From Cryptomeria japonica (Eukaryota > Streptophyta > Pinopsida > Cupressales > Cupressaceae): 64,000 bases of DNA. The stretch is from positions 24,789,966 through 24,853,965 of the forward strand of contig NC_081413.1 of the NCBI RefSeq assembly GCF_030272615.1, written 5' to 3'. Below, one piece after another: positions 45,681-57,986 of the stretch; position 1 is the first letter of the stretch; the number at the start of each line of letters is the position of its first letter. The position numbers and the translations under genes are program-made. The notes beneath the pieces were generated by a model that saw only the letters and a program-made list of their open reading frames with translations, searched no databases and had not been told where the DNA came from.

Positions 45681-47219
45681 GTCTAAAAATGGTCAACTCT
45701 TGTGGAGTCATACTTTAACATTTGCGCATTGCCTTATTTTAGGGTTCTTGCGTCGCATTAACATTTCTCCTATGTTACGCACTTGGTCTTTATCATTTGC
45801 AAGCATCGAGTCATTCTTTTACATTCTTCATTCATCTCGTCTTCGAATTTGGTCTTGTCGATAACAATATTTGTCATGATTTTGGTCAATCTTATCCTAT
45901 CGCATAAATGTGCGTATTCATTTGTCATCATTTTGGACATCCTCAATCCTAATTAGGTTTTTGTCCTCTTATCAATCTTGTCATCATGCGATCGATTTGT
46001 CATTGATCATTATCATTTTCAATCTTGTCATTTTGTAATCTATTTTGTCATCGATCCTTGTCTTCTTGTCAATCTTGTCATTTTGCAATCGATTTGTCAT
46101 TGATCGCCGTCCTTCTCAATCATGTCAATTTGGATCAATTTGTCATTGTTCCTCGTCAATTGGCACATTTATCAATCAAATCGCTTATCAGCATTGGTCC
46201 TTTGTCAGTCAGAATCATGATCAAATCGAATCGATATCAATTATCCTTTGTCAAGACCTAATTGTCATCCTTGCATTTCTAATTCATCTTTTAGGGTTTC
46301 ATGATTTTATTCATTTAACCCTGTTTGTCATTTCTCCCTCTAGGTTAAATTATTTATTTATTTATCCTAAGTCTTTGTGTCATAATTAAATGTTTAATTT
46401 AATTGGATAACTAATTATTCCTCTTTTTGTGAATTAATTAATAAATGGCAAATTATTAATTGATTTACCTAATTTCTTCTAATTCCTAATTTCCTAATTT
46501 TTAATGAATTTCTAATTCCTCCCTCTTTGTGAATTAATTAATAAATGAAAAATTGTTAATTAATTCACTTAATTTCCTAATTTCCTCATTTTCTAATTTT
46601 TCCTAATTTCTAATTCAATTTCCTCCTATTTTTCTCCTGATTTCATGGGAATGACATTTCAATTTGTCATAATTTGTCATAATTGACAATCAATCAATTT
46701 TGACATAGAAATTTGTCATAATTTTGTCATGAATTATCAATCAATCAATCTTGCATAGAAAGTGCAAATTTGTCATAATTTGTCATAATTGACATTCTTG
46801 ATTTGCAATTTCCATTCGAATCTCTTCATGCTAATCTTGTCATCTCTCCAATTTGTCTATAAATTGGATGAATTTCTTCAATCCCAACTAATCACTTTTT
46901 CGAACCCCTACCTGGTCGAATCAATCACGCTTCGAGTATTCTTGCGCTACAATCCTGTCTACTTGCTTTCACATCATGCTTATGCACTAGTAGGTGAGAT
47001 CCACAAACAAAGCTATTTGAAGGAGAAAGAAGGACAATGGAGCCACATGAAGGAGATATTCAAGTCTGCATTTGGTTTGCTTAGTTTTCAATATTAAATG
47101 TCTTGTTTTCATGTCTTTATTGAGTGTGTTTAGGATTGATCATTGCATTTGAGCTTTCGTGATTGAGCTAGATTACTAATATTGATTTGCTTTGATGATT
47201 TCTAAATTTCTATCATACA
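45681..47219 (+). repeat. Second, nearly complete LTR at the C/D boundary (1539 bp)
   Basis: It lacks only the first seven bases (tgtagac) and ends atttctatcataca before ttaa and the primer site. It is the most complete LTR in the window, so the full LTR is about 1546 bp. It holds ttgtcat words throughout, gaattaattaataaatg twice, a TATA-like tctataaattgg at 46856-46867, and about 350 bp beyond that which no other LTR here has (tcgaacccctacctggtcg onward). Confidence 0.78.
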
Positions 47220-47224
47220 TTAAT

Positions 47225-49293
47225 TGGTGAACCCAACGTGAACTAACCCCCTAACCATGCTTTTGAGTGCTTTTAAGTTGATTTGCGGGTTAAAAACCTA
47301 AGAAATAGGGTAATGCAGGGTTTTCTAAGAACTTATGCACCTGTGTGAGACAATTTGTTCCTGTGTCAAGCATTTTGCGCCTGTGTCAAGGACAATCTGC
47401 ACCTGTGTCAATCATTCTGCACCTGTGTGAGACATTCTGGGCCTGTGTAGGGCCAGAAACAGAGGTAAAAGGCAGTGTTTTTCACCTGCAAATTGTTTTG
47501 TTTTGCATTTTGTTTCTTCTTTTTTGGTTTTTGGTACTGATTCTCTGTGCAGCACCTTGGCATATGCATGGCAAAGACAACAAATCAAACTACTAACACA
47601 TTTTATGCAAGTTCGATAGTCAAAGACTAAACATATCAAACTTTTGACTTGGGTTTTGCAGGTTGCCTTGGACTACAACTAAACTTTGTGTTTGTAATTA
47701 ATATTTAGGCACCTAGTATGATTTCTAAATAGGATGGAATGAATGTATGTTTTCTTTGATTGTTGAGTTTGACATTGCAGTAGGAGAATATCCTCTGATC
47801 CTTCTTACGGTGATCAGAAATATAGACCTTCGATACCATGCTCATGTTTTTTATTGTGTGTCACCTTTAGAGGGCCTGCCTTCCTGACCATTTGCTTTTG
47901 CAAGCAAGTGACAATCGTGATAAGGGAATGACCCAAACTGAGTATGGCTAGAATACCTTGGCATACTAACTCACTATAAACAAATACCTGATGGGTGAAA
48001 GCTTTGAAGGAAGGGTTATGTGGGAATTGCAGTTACTTGGGAAGTGATGATCCTTGAACTCTTTCTCATATCAACATCTAAGTAGGACCTCACGGTCTAA
48101 ATCGTGCTTGCCTGACTACATTTGTTTGGTATCTTGGTGGGCTTAATGTCTCAATCATGCTTGTGTGACACCAAGGAGTAACGCTTAATAGAAATCATTA
48201 CTAAACACCTTGTATTTAGAGGCCAAAAATCCTTCTAGTTGCTTGAGAAAGACAAGTTCGGATACTAGGAAGAGATACTAAGTTCGCCATGGGGAGATTT
48301 CCATTGGGACTGATGTTTGGCTGCCCTGAGAAGTGAGTGTCATGGAGGGGAGCCCATGGGGTCAAGCATCTATGTATTCTCCATGAATCCCATAACGAGT
48401 CTACCTCTCAATTACCTAATGTCCTTGCCTACCATAAGAAATGTGTGAATGAGCATGATTGTCTTGAGTCTATGTTAAAATATCTGGTCTTCTTTGCTTG
48501 TCAAAAGTTGAATTGCATCTCATTTCAAAAACAAGACAAATTGATTCAAAACAAGGTTAAACACAAGAACATTTCATCCAACAAAGTTCAAAACACCTTC
48601 AAACATGGTTGTCAAACATTTTTCAAAATCTTGTCTCAACATTCATGTCACTTAGATTTGGGTTCATCTTAGGTTTGCATTTTGCAAAGTCATTGTCAAC
48701 TACCAAGGTTAGGTTTCACCTAGGTCATACTCCTTTGCATATCAATAAGGGTCATCCATTTGCATGTGTCCTCTTGCATTAGAGTAATACCATTTTCATA
48801 CATTCATATTTGCATACCCTAGGTCTCTTCATTAAGTTTAGGTCATTATCATATCATATTAGGGTTATTTGCATAGTAATTGTCCCTTTGCATATAGTGT
48901 CAAAACTAGGTTTTGTCATACTTGAATAATCCAAATCTTTGATAAACCCTAAGTTATTGTGAGGACGTCTAGACCTTATCAAACTTTTGACTTTTTTTTA
49001 TCAATGTCATTTGGTCAAACCTTGCTTAGTATCCAAGCATATAGGGGATACATTGTCATTTTGTCCTTTTGTCACTTGGTCCTTTTGTCCTTTGAGGTCT
49101 AGACATCATTTCCATCTCCTAAGGGTCTCATTTTTAGAAATGCATTCATGAGTTTGTCAAAATCTTGAAAAACAACAAAACATAGGTTGCATTCTTGCCA
49201 TAGATTACATTTTCATCTATTTAGGTTGCATTTAGTTGCATATCATACATCATCCTTTTAAAATCCAAAATCCCAAAAACATTGCATAGTGAC
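47225..49293 (+). other. Unit D primer-binding site and leader
   Basis: tggtgaacccaacgtgaac at 47225-47243, gcgcctgtgt repeats at 47330-47456, then the leader in the arrangement of unit A without the inverted block. The leader segment replaced in B and C is intact here (47530-47935). No gene is supported. Confidence 0.6.
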
Positions 49294-52111
49294 ATGTCTA
49301 TTGAACCAAGGTTCCTAGCACCAATGATGCAACAAAGTTTGACATATCAACCGACAATGCAATCACAATTCTATCCAACCCAACAACAAAGCAACATTGA
49401 TCAAACTTTTTATGATGAAACAAGTCTCCAAATACAAAAACTAGAGGAGAAACTACCTCAAGAAGAGGAGATATTGGAACAAAGAGTGAAAAACATTGAG
49501 AAGAATAGATCACAAATGTCCAAAATGTTTCAAAAATTTCCAGATCGAAATCCAAAGATTGAGCCAATTGATGTAAGATCTCTTCTTGAACGATCAGACA
49601 TTCCAGCTCTCCTCTCCCAAATAGAGATGATGAAACAATTTCAAGAAAGGAGACAACATCAATTTCAACATTATGTGCCTCCACAACAAGAACAAGAAGG
49701 TGTTTACTATCAATCAGATTTTCAACCAATACAACCAATGGTCCAACCAATGGTCCAATTTCAACAATATGTCCAACCAACTATACAATGTCAACAAATG
49801 GTTCAACCAATGGTGGAATATCAATGTCAACAACCACAACCAAACATTCAAAAACAAAGGTTGCAGCACACACCAACCCAAGTTTCAAACATGTCAGAAC
49901 AATTGAGCCAAGACCAATATCAAAACATAAAATCAGACCAGAACCAACTCCTTGCCAAACAAGTTCAAATTCCAAATATAACTATGTCAAAACCTCAAAA
50001 GAAAGGTGGCTTTATTGCAATGCTCTTAAGGAAATTACCAAGTGAGTTCTTTGAAGAAGATCAAGATAATACACTTATGTCTAGCAATGCCTCATCCCCC
50101 CACAAACAAATTGACTCTCTAGTGGCATCTATCCCTACACTTTTAGAAGTTTCACAAGAACCTTCCATATTGTCCTCATCCAATAATACACCCAAAGATG
50201 CAATTATCCAAGAGCTATCCATAATTGATTGCCAAGATAATCCAATTTATGATGCACATCCTTGTCATGTTTCAGAAATACTAGACCCAATGCATCCATG
50301 CACTTTATTGCCATTACCGGTTTTAGAGGACCCCATTCGAAGTCCCTCTTCCTCATGTTCAAGCATTGATTCCTTGCCAGAATCCATCACAAATGTTTAA
50401 AGTGCATTTCCATCATGCCAAACCATTGATCCCTTGTTAGAATCCCCCATGCATATCCAAAGTCCAACCTCATGTCAAGAGGATAATTTAGAGCATAAAG
50501 AAACGCGTTTTAAAAAAGATCAAGATCAAGATCCTGAAACCTTATCATCCCATCCAATTGTTGACCAGGATCTCATCTTCCCAGGAACTCATGATGATTC
50601 CCCTATTCTTGTCCATCCTATCCAAAGTCCTATTGACACTCCATTCCCTGAGCAAGATCAAGATATCCCAGTCCATCCAACCCCGAACGATCCCCTTCTA
50701 TTTCATGAACACAATATCCTTTCAAATCCCATTGACATTCCACTTCCTAAGAAAGATCAAGATATCCCTTCCATCCTTTTCCGATGATCCCATTGAAAGT
50801 CAGGAGAAAAGCACCTTTAAAGAGGATTCTAATGATCTTCCTCCTTGTCAAGATCAAATCATTCCTTTAAATCCTCCCCAAGATCCTCTTGTTCCTCCAT
50901 CTCCATGTCCTAATCCAGCATATCCACTCCAAGATCGCATTTCTTTTGATGATCCCATTATTTTTCCCATTCCATCTCTTGAAGAGCCTATCATTGAACC
51001 ATGTCCACTACACAATCCTAGTCCCGCTCATGATCCTAATCCCCTTCATGATTATAACGTGTCAGTGCAAGATGTTCATGAACCCTCGACATGCATAATG
51101 GGTTCTTCCACTTTGGTGAGATCCAATCCACTTCAAGATTTCATTATTTCTCTCATATCATATCCACCTCATAATGGACTCGCGTATTCTTCCCAAAGAA
51201 AAGAGTATCCTACAAGTCAAGATATTCATAAAGGCAAAGGGGTAGATCTCCATAAGCAAGAATCCCTTCATGTGAAAGAAAATGTTAAGGGTCATGTCTA
51301 CACAACTCACTCTCAAGATGCTGGTACCCCTAATAAATCCAACATCCCTTCAAAGTCCAAACCTATCCCTTTCCCATCATACTTTCCATCCATCTTAGTT
51401 CCTTATATCCCTTCGTCCTTTATGCAAGGTCAGCAAAGGCACACATCCTTGAGTAAATTTCATGAATCCAAAAGAAGTCCATTTCATTCATATCCATCCA
51501 TGCATTCCTTTCCTCCTCCAAGCAATTTGGATGCCAAGTGTAAATGTCATAAGTCTAGCAATCCACATGTATTCAAGGATCAACATGTCCAATATAATCG
51601 ACATGTCAAAACAAAGAACAATATGATCTATAAAGAAAAGGAAAAATCCAAAAGGTCACAAAGGCCCATTGCTAAAAAACAAAAGTTAAAATCTATATGG
51701 GTTCCTAAATCCCTTGTGCAAGCAATGCACTCCAAGGAACCACAAAAGCATGAAAAATCAAAAACCATGTGGATCCCTAAGGGGCTCCTTGAAGCACAAA
51801 AGCCTAAAGAAACATCAAAATTGGCATCTAAAATTGCTATTCCTCCATCCAAACCTTCCAAGTCTATTCCTCCATCACCTTCTTCATCCATTTTGGGCCC
51901 TTATGTCCCAAAATCCATAGCCTTTCCTTTGTCAAAATCTACATATCCAAAACCCACTTTTCCTCCATCAGTCCATCACCCCTCAAGGTGTGTGCCAATG
52001 TTGATCTTGCCTTCATTTCCATCCACTGAAGCCCAATTCTTCCAATACCCTATCCATTATCCAATGCATATTTTCCATCCTTCGATCCCGTTGATCCCAT
52101 CGTTTGCATAA
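49294..52111 (+). pseudogene. ORF1 of unit D, unknown protein, one stop and one frameshift
   Basis: ATG 49294 to TAA 52111. It is the only copy with Gln (CAG at 49939) in place of the TAG shared by A, B and C, and so it proves that the N-terminal and central parts are one protein: 49294-50400 reads through from the coiled coil into KKGGFIAMLLRKLPSEFF. A TAA at 50398 (after ESITNV) and an inserted T near 50780 (catccttttccg against catcctttccg) break it. After the frameshift a second open stretch runs to the natural end and contains both boxes, SIWVPKSLVQAM and TMWIPKGLLEAQ, and the phrase SILGPYVPKSIAF. Total length is 2818 bp, one base more than in A-C. Confidence 0.72.
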
Positions 52112-53612
52112 ATCCTTGCCTTAGTTTCATCTCATTTTCCACGTCCTTATCCTACCAACGTCTTTGAGCATACTTTTAAAGGTCATGGTCCATTTATTTC
52201 AAGGTTACTATCCAAAAAAAAAGATGTTTAAGTCCTTCTTCCATCCCCTATCATGTGTCCATCTTTTATTGAAAAATATCCAAAAAAAAAAAAAAAGTGA
52301 AAAAAAAAAGAAAAAAAAAAAGTAAAGAAAAAATAATTCGTCCACTAGTGAAAACCTGGCAAACAGGCACCTTGGGAAAGTACCGTGATGAAAACCTAGC
52401 AAACAGGCATCGTGCGTAGTCTATGAAGTTCTTGCACACCACACTTGGGGGCAAGTTTCCTCCTTCATATCTTATTGCCCTTCACTATCCTATCGAACCC
52501 CTGTCATTACCCTCCATTTTCCTATTGTCCCTCATGTACAGTTTCCCTTTCCACCTTTTGATCTTGACAAGGCCGATGATCTTCATGAGCATCATGCATC
52601 TTGTTTGCAGCTTTTAGTCCATCATAGCTTTTGGTCTTTATCCATTTGCTTATTATAACCTTTCATCCATATTCCCTAGCTTATTGCAACTTTCTGCCAC
52701 TATCCCTTAACCTATCCCGATCTTCAGTCCATGTCCCTTAGCCTATTCTTGGTCTTGCTTATCCTATCCATATCTTATCACTATCCATACACTCTTTTTT
52801 TGTCCCTTGATCTTGATCTGACATAAGGACGCAAAATTTAAACATAGTTTCAAAAACCTCTTGACATGTCCCTCATGCCATGTTCCTGCTTTACATTGTC
52901 ATATCCAGTCTCTTGTCCCATCACGCAATAGCCCTTTAAAATTGCATCCATATTGTCTCCATAATAAAAGGCCTTTGTCTTCCCTCTATTCACCAACATT
53001 TCAGAAAGCCTACTTATTCACCTGTCATTTTCCTTGCCTTGCTAGACACTGGGGGCAAAATCATTAAAAAAATCAAATAATATCTTGAAATAATCCAAAA
53101 AAAAAGAAATCAAATAATATCCTGAAATAATCCAAAAAAAAAAAAATTGAAAAATGTCCTGAAATAATCCAAAAAAAATTGAAAAATGTCCTGCAATAGT
53201 CCAAAAAAAATGAAAAATGTCCTGAAAAAAATCCCTAAGCATCAAATAATGTCCTGAAAAAATCATAAAAATCAAATAATGTCCTGAAAAAATCCCTAAA
53301 AAGTCATATAAAGTCCTGAAAAAAAAATGAACACAAAAAAAATTATAAAAACTCGAAAAGCATTTTGCAAAAAAATATATCCCTTTTGTGCATAAGACAA
53401 ATCACTGAGCATTCCTCCAATGACACGCAATCCAACACTATGCTTTACTGCAAATCACGCATTAACAGATGAACTTTTTCAATCAAACTAGACATTCAAA
53501 CTGATCAAAATTGTCATATCAATCAGCCTCAAAATCATTTATCCTTGTCTCTACTATCATGGGTCTTATACAGGGTGTGGTATACTCGAAACCAGACTGT
53601 GTCCTATCTTAG
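52112..53612. other. Unit D 3' non-coding region, truncated
   Basis: Collinear with unit C from 39370 up to gtgtcctatctta (C 40882-40894) and then replaced by a GT microsatellite. It contains the purine run (52280-52322) and minisatellite (53064-53320). The PMD gene, polypurine tract and right LTR of unit D are therefore missing. Confidence 0.7.
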
Positions 53613-53856
53613 CACGCGTGTGTGTGTGTGTGTATGTATATATGTATATATATGTATATATATATATACATATATATACATATATACATATATATACATA
53701 TATACATACATATATATGTGTGTGTGTGTGTGTGTATACATTCATGATGAAATTAAAGTAGGATAGAATGAGAATTATAGGTTTAAAACTTTAATTTGAG
53801 TTTAGTACTTCCATTAATGTATTAATAGATGGATAAATTTTAATTATGTATGTATA

Positions 53857-53926
<70 letters not shown>

Positions 53927-54270
53927 TATATACATATATGTATACATATATATATACATTCATGATGAAATTAAAGTAGGATAGAATGAGAATTATAGTT
54001 TTAAAACTTTATTTTGAGTTTAGTACTTCCATTAATGTATTAATAGATGGATAGATTTTGATTATGTGTATGTGTGTGTATATACATACATATATACATA
54101 CATACATACACATATGTATATGTATATATACACATATGTATACATATATGTTTATATATACACACACATATATATACACACATACATACATACACACAGA
54201 CACAGATATATATATATATGTGTGTGTGTGCATGTACACATACACATACACATACACATACACATAATAA
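53613..54270. repeat. Microsatellite tracts (GT, TA, TACA, CATA)
   Basis: Three tracts: 53613-53735, 53850-53954 (including an about 70-base uninterrupted tg run) and 54071-54268. They are separated by two copies of a unique-looking sequence. Open frames across them are Tyr/Ile/Val/Cys/Thr repeats created by the microsatellite and are not genes. Confidence 0.9.
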
Positions 54271-54365
54271 AAATTAATCCATCTATTAAGCATTAATGCA
54301 ACTACTAAACTCAAAATAAAGTTTTAAACCTATAATTCTCATTCTATCCTACTTTAATTTCATCA
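53736..54365. repeat. About 110-bp sequence in two direct copies and one inverted copy
   Basis: Copy 1 is 53736-53849 and copy 2 is 53955-54070, both running from tacattcatgatgaaatta to gattatgt or aattatgt. Copy 3, 54269-54365, is inverted: it begins aaaaattaatccatctatta and ends ctactttaatttcatca. Each copy borders a microsatellite tract. Copies 1 and 2 differ at a few bases. Confidence 0.8.
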
Positions 54366-56660
54366 CGTATCTTCGAATCTGAATTTTCTTTCCTAAATCA
54401 TGGTCCGTGTGGAAATTCCAAAAATATGAGATATTATGTTGTCATGCCTGGTGAACTGATTAAAAGAATAGTGCGCAGACTTAATATTAGAAAGAATGTG
54501 CTATTTGTTTTTGAATATGATATAATCTAGTGTCCCTAAGCAACACCTTCGCCTGTGATGTACTTGAAACTGTCAATCATTCTTTCTTCTGATGTACTTA
54601 TATATACCAATCTCTCATTCTTGACAGGATTAGCAAAGAATACCTCTTCCTGAGACATAGCTGACGCTGGCAAGCATTCTTCCTTGATGGGATTAGATAG
54701 CTTCATTGAAGCAGAGATGTCTCCATTTGCAGCCCGTTATTTTTCTTCCAACCACTTCCAAATGTCCATTGCTTTACATTTGCTTCCTCTGCCTCTTTCT
54801 CTGATTATTTTTAGACTCTCCACCTTCCCCATTTACAAACCTCTCTTCAATCAATCCACCCTTTCCCCACCTTGTACGTTCCCTTTTCCTAATCTCTGCC
54901 ATTTGATGTTTTGCCTCATCAGTTCATTTAGTTGCCATATCCCCACTGTGTTTAATTGTCTCTTTGCGTTTCTCTGGCTGCTTCTTGTCTGCAAGAGATG
55001 GATTAAAAAGGGAATCAAATGAAACTGCACTCCCATCCATTGTCTCTAACATCTATGAATGCTATATTTTTTGTTGAAATAGTTTTTGTGGGTGTGGGAG
55101 TTTGAGCTTGGATCACTCTACCATTACAAAACAACTCTTCGGCTATTGATTCCGATTTCATAAGGATTAATTCCTATCATTTCTACTGCTTGCATAAATA
55201 CGAAATTTTTGTGACTTCTTTAGCCTAGTCATTCCCTTCATCGGAATTTCCAAGCACAAACTCATGATACGAAATAGATGCCATTGAATCTTAAAAGAAA
55301 GTGGGCAGACGGTAATGAAAATGCAATACTACATGGTATCAATTGGCCATGACGAGGGAGATGTTGTAGGCCACACAACAAATATTGAGAGCACACAACA
55401 ACCAAGCGAGCAAACAACCACATGAACGATCGCTAGACAAAATGAAAAATGTGCCATTCACTGACAAAACGAAGGGATGATGGCTGGTCTGATAACATTA
55501 ATTGAAGAAATTTTGTGCGGATAACGGGAAATATTAACAAATGCCAAAAAAAAATCCAACAAAAGGAAAAAAAATAGGTTGTTTGATTTCTAAATTTAAA
55601 AATGTTAACATTCTTTGGACTTAATATGTTGGTTTAAGGCTGACCCAAAAAACAATCCATCTTCAACCTTATACTAAATTGACCATAATCGAACCCAACA
55701 TTTTTGAAATTTAATTTCCTTAGATGAACCGATGCGTTCAGAATCTGCTAGCCTATTATCGTATGCATCAAAACACAATATATTGGACCACAGCCATCCT
55801 TTTGTTCACATTCAACCAACTTTGAATAGCATTGCTTCTCAGTTCTACCCCTAGGCCAAAAGACCACAGGAAACAACCAATAAAAATACGCAGAAAACTG
55901 AATAACTGTAAAATAAACCCGTCCAAAAACACAACACACAAAAGCATATTAAATTTTAAGAGTTTGCCCTTGCATGAACAGGCATACAAGAGCCGTAGTG
56001 CAAAAGAGCGATGCAGGAAGATCTGCTTTCGCTTCTCCTCAATCCCTCACAATTTTGTCAAGACTTCTTTGATGAAGTAGTGAATGATTTTATCTTTGAC
56101 GTCCTATACCTTTAGTGTAATTATTTAATAACTTTCTTAACAGTTTTTTAAATTATTGAGGGCAAAGAGCTTGGACAGAGTGAAATTATAATTTAAATTT
56201 ATAATTCTGTGATCTCCTGTGCCAACTGTGTACATGAGCTAATAAAATTCATTGATGAAGACATGATTTCGTTATCATCGTTTCTAAATAATTCCTATCT
56301 TACCCTATTATTCATTTACAGTTGTATTGTATCAAAAAAAAACTAATGAAAGATGGTAGCTGAAAAAGCGGCATTGCCAAATGATAAATCATTCAATGTT
56401 CATCAGCGAGACGTGATTCTCGCTCTTCTTTTTTGTGTATTTTCTGCTGTCTTAATTCTTAAAATAAAGAAACATCATACTGCATAATTGCTGTACTTAA
56501 AATAAAGAAACATCATAATATGCACTGATGAAGCGTAAGTCTACCTTCACGTTTCACCTGTAAACTTGCTCCTGAAGGTGACGATCAAGTTTATCCCCCT
56601 CCTGCAATAAAAGTATAATGTATGATCATTCGTCAAGTAAAAAAGATAAGAGGAATTTCT
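54366..56660. other. Low-repeat region, no gene recognised
   Basis: Base composition is more balanced than in the left flank. Frames at 54684-55022, 55768-55989 and 55832-56080 show no family motif. It might contain exon relics, but I cannot support any product. Confidence 0.45.
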
Positions 56661-56713
56661 CAAGAATGAAAGCAACGACACTCGTAGACATGTATGCAAA
56701 CTATGGAGGCATC
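56661..56713 (+). pseudogene. Possible pentatricopeptide-repeat (PPR) fragment
   Basis: The forward frame reads MKATTLVDMYANYGGIDQQ and then a stop. LVDMYANYGGID resembles the very common plant PPR segment LVDMYAKCGSIE. The following residues do not continue the PPR pattern well, and stops come quickly. If real, it is a small relic of a PPR gene; chance resemblance is possible. Confidence 0.3.
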
Positions 56714-57474
56714 GACCAGCAATAAAGAATCGTACTCACAGATTCTTTCCAAGCTATTGTCCTCCATGGCGGTCTCTGAAATGTTCAAGACAGCAAACTG
56801 ACGAAGATGGACAGGTTGATGGACTCTTGACAGCTTGAGGAACAGTAGTTATTGTTTCCAACTAAAAGAGTTGTAGCACATAATCAATTCAGTTTGAATT
56901 GTCCTAACATGAAGCACAGGTCTACAGGAAATTATTCCAGATTCTTAAAAACAACTAACAAAGATTACAGAAACGATCAGCTGAATTATTATTGCAAGAT
57001 GCAAACAAACTGGCATAAATCACTATAAATAATAATTGTTGTTCAAGCTCCTTTAATTCCATATGTCATCCGTTTTCTTGTAATGTCTTTGGTTTGATCA
57101 CGTCGGGGAAATGGAGTCTCCTCAATTGCATTGTCGGTGCTCTTTCATATTCTATCGCCACCTTCCACCGCAAATCTGCAGGTCAAATTTATCATTAAGT
57201 TTTTTTTGTTTGCAGATGAATTTATCCCTCTACAACACCTCTTGGCATAATAACTTTTATGAGGATTTAATAGATCTCTTGGAAATGAAAAATATAAAAC
57301 ATATATGGTATAAACCAAAACCATCTGCTATGTGTGCTAGTTCAATCAAAGCAATCTGTGCCCGTTATGCTCGGTTCAAAGGTTGCATTTCCTTAGATCC
57401 AGTAAAAAAGAGAGAGATCCGAAACGTTTGACGCTAAAAATCTTATTTGAGGAAAGCCTAAACATGTTGCAACC
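56714..57474. other. Region left of the copia element, no gene recognised
   Basis: The open frame at 57111-57431 (106 codons) starts MESPQLHCRCSF and has no motif I recognise. It could be a small exon or chance. Confidence 0.4.
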
Positions 57475-57986
57475 TGAAAGATTATAATATAAAACAACAC
57501 TCACATTATACCAAAGAAAAATAGCATTCATAACAGCTGAAAAGAAAGATTAGCTTTTCTGCATATGAAGAACTGAATGTATATATCAATTGAGAGATAA
57601 TACGATAACATCAAACTATCTGTTAAAGACAATTAATCAAATATACACAAGCAGAAATGGTTTTTTTGGTGGGCTTTTGTAATATGCTATTCTGAACTTT
57701 GGTTTTACGGCGAGTGGTTAGTTGTCCACTTAGGTGGTTGTCTGATTCAGATACTTAGAATATTCAAATTATATACTTATTTAAGTTTTATATGATTTTA
57801 AATATTATTCAGACTTTGTCTTTTATCCAAATTAAAAAAAAAAAACACTATAGTTGTGCTTTATTTCATAGATATGCAGTTTTATTATGAAAAAACCATA
57901 AATAAAAAATAAAAAATCAATTCTGTCTTCAATCTCTATCTAAATGAAACATCGTGAGACCTAATCAATGTTTGAAAGCTACAAAA

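Larger units (their letters stand above)
8370..53612 (+). mobile_element. Tandem array of four units (A-D) of one non-autonomous LTR retrotransposon family
   Basis: Four nearly identical internal regions lie head to tail. ORF1 starts at 11283, 23744, 36553 and 49294, giving steps of 12461, 12809 and 12741 bp. Order: LTR (8370-9266), unit A, mini-LTR (18849-18886), unit B, mini-LTR (31597-31634), unit C, double LTR (44345-47219), unit D cut at about 53612. A unit carries sense ORF1 and an antisense plant-mobile-domain gene. No gag zinc knuckle, protease DTG/DSG, reverse transcriptase YxDD or integrase motif is seen, so the family resembles large retrotransposon derivatives that need enzymes in trans. 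Extra antisense ORFs are known from the Tat lineage of plant Ty3/gypsy, which makes that lineage a plausible parent, unproven here. Sharing of one LTR between neighbours is what LTR-LTR unequal recombination produces. The right end is missing, so target-site duplication cannot be tested; the bases left of the first LTR are ggttc. Confidence 0.8.

Noticed and set aside
54058-54314. Open frames rich in Tyr, Ile, Thr, Val and Cys on both strands
   Set aside because: They are translations of the TACA/GT microsatellite in several frames at once.
54684-55022. 112-codon frame as a membrane protein
   Set aside because: It is hydrophobic but matches no family and shows no conserved start, splice or repeat context.
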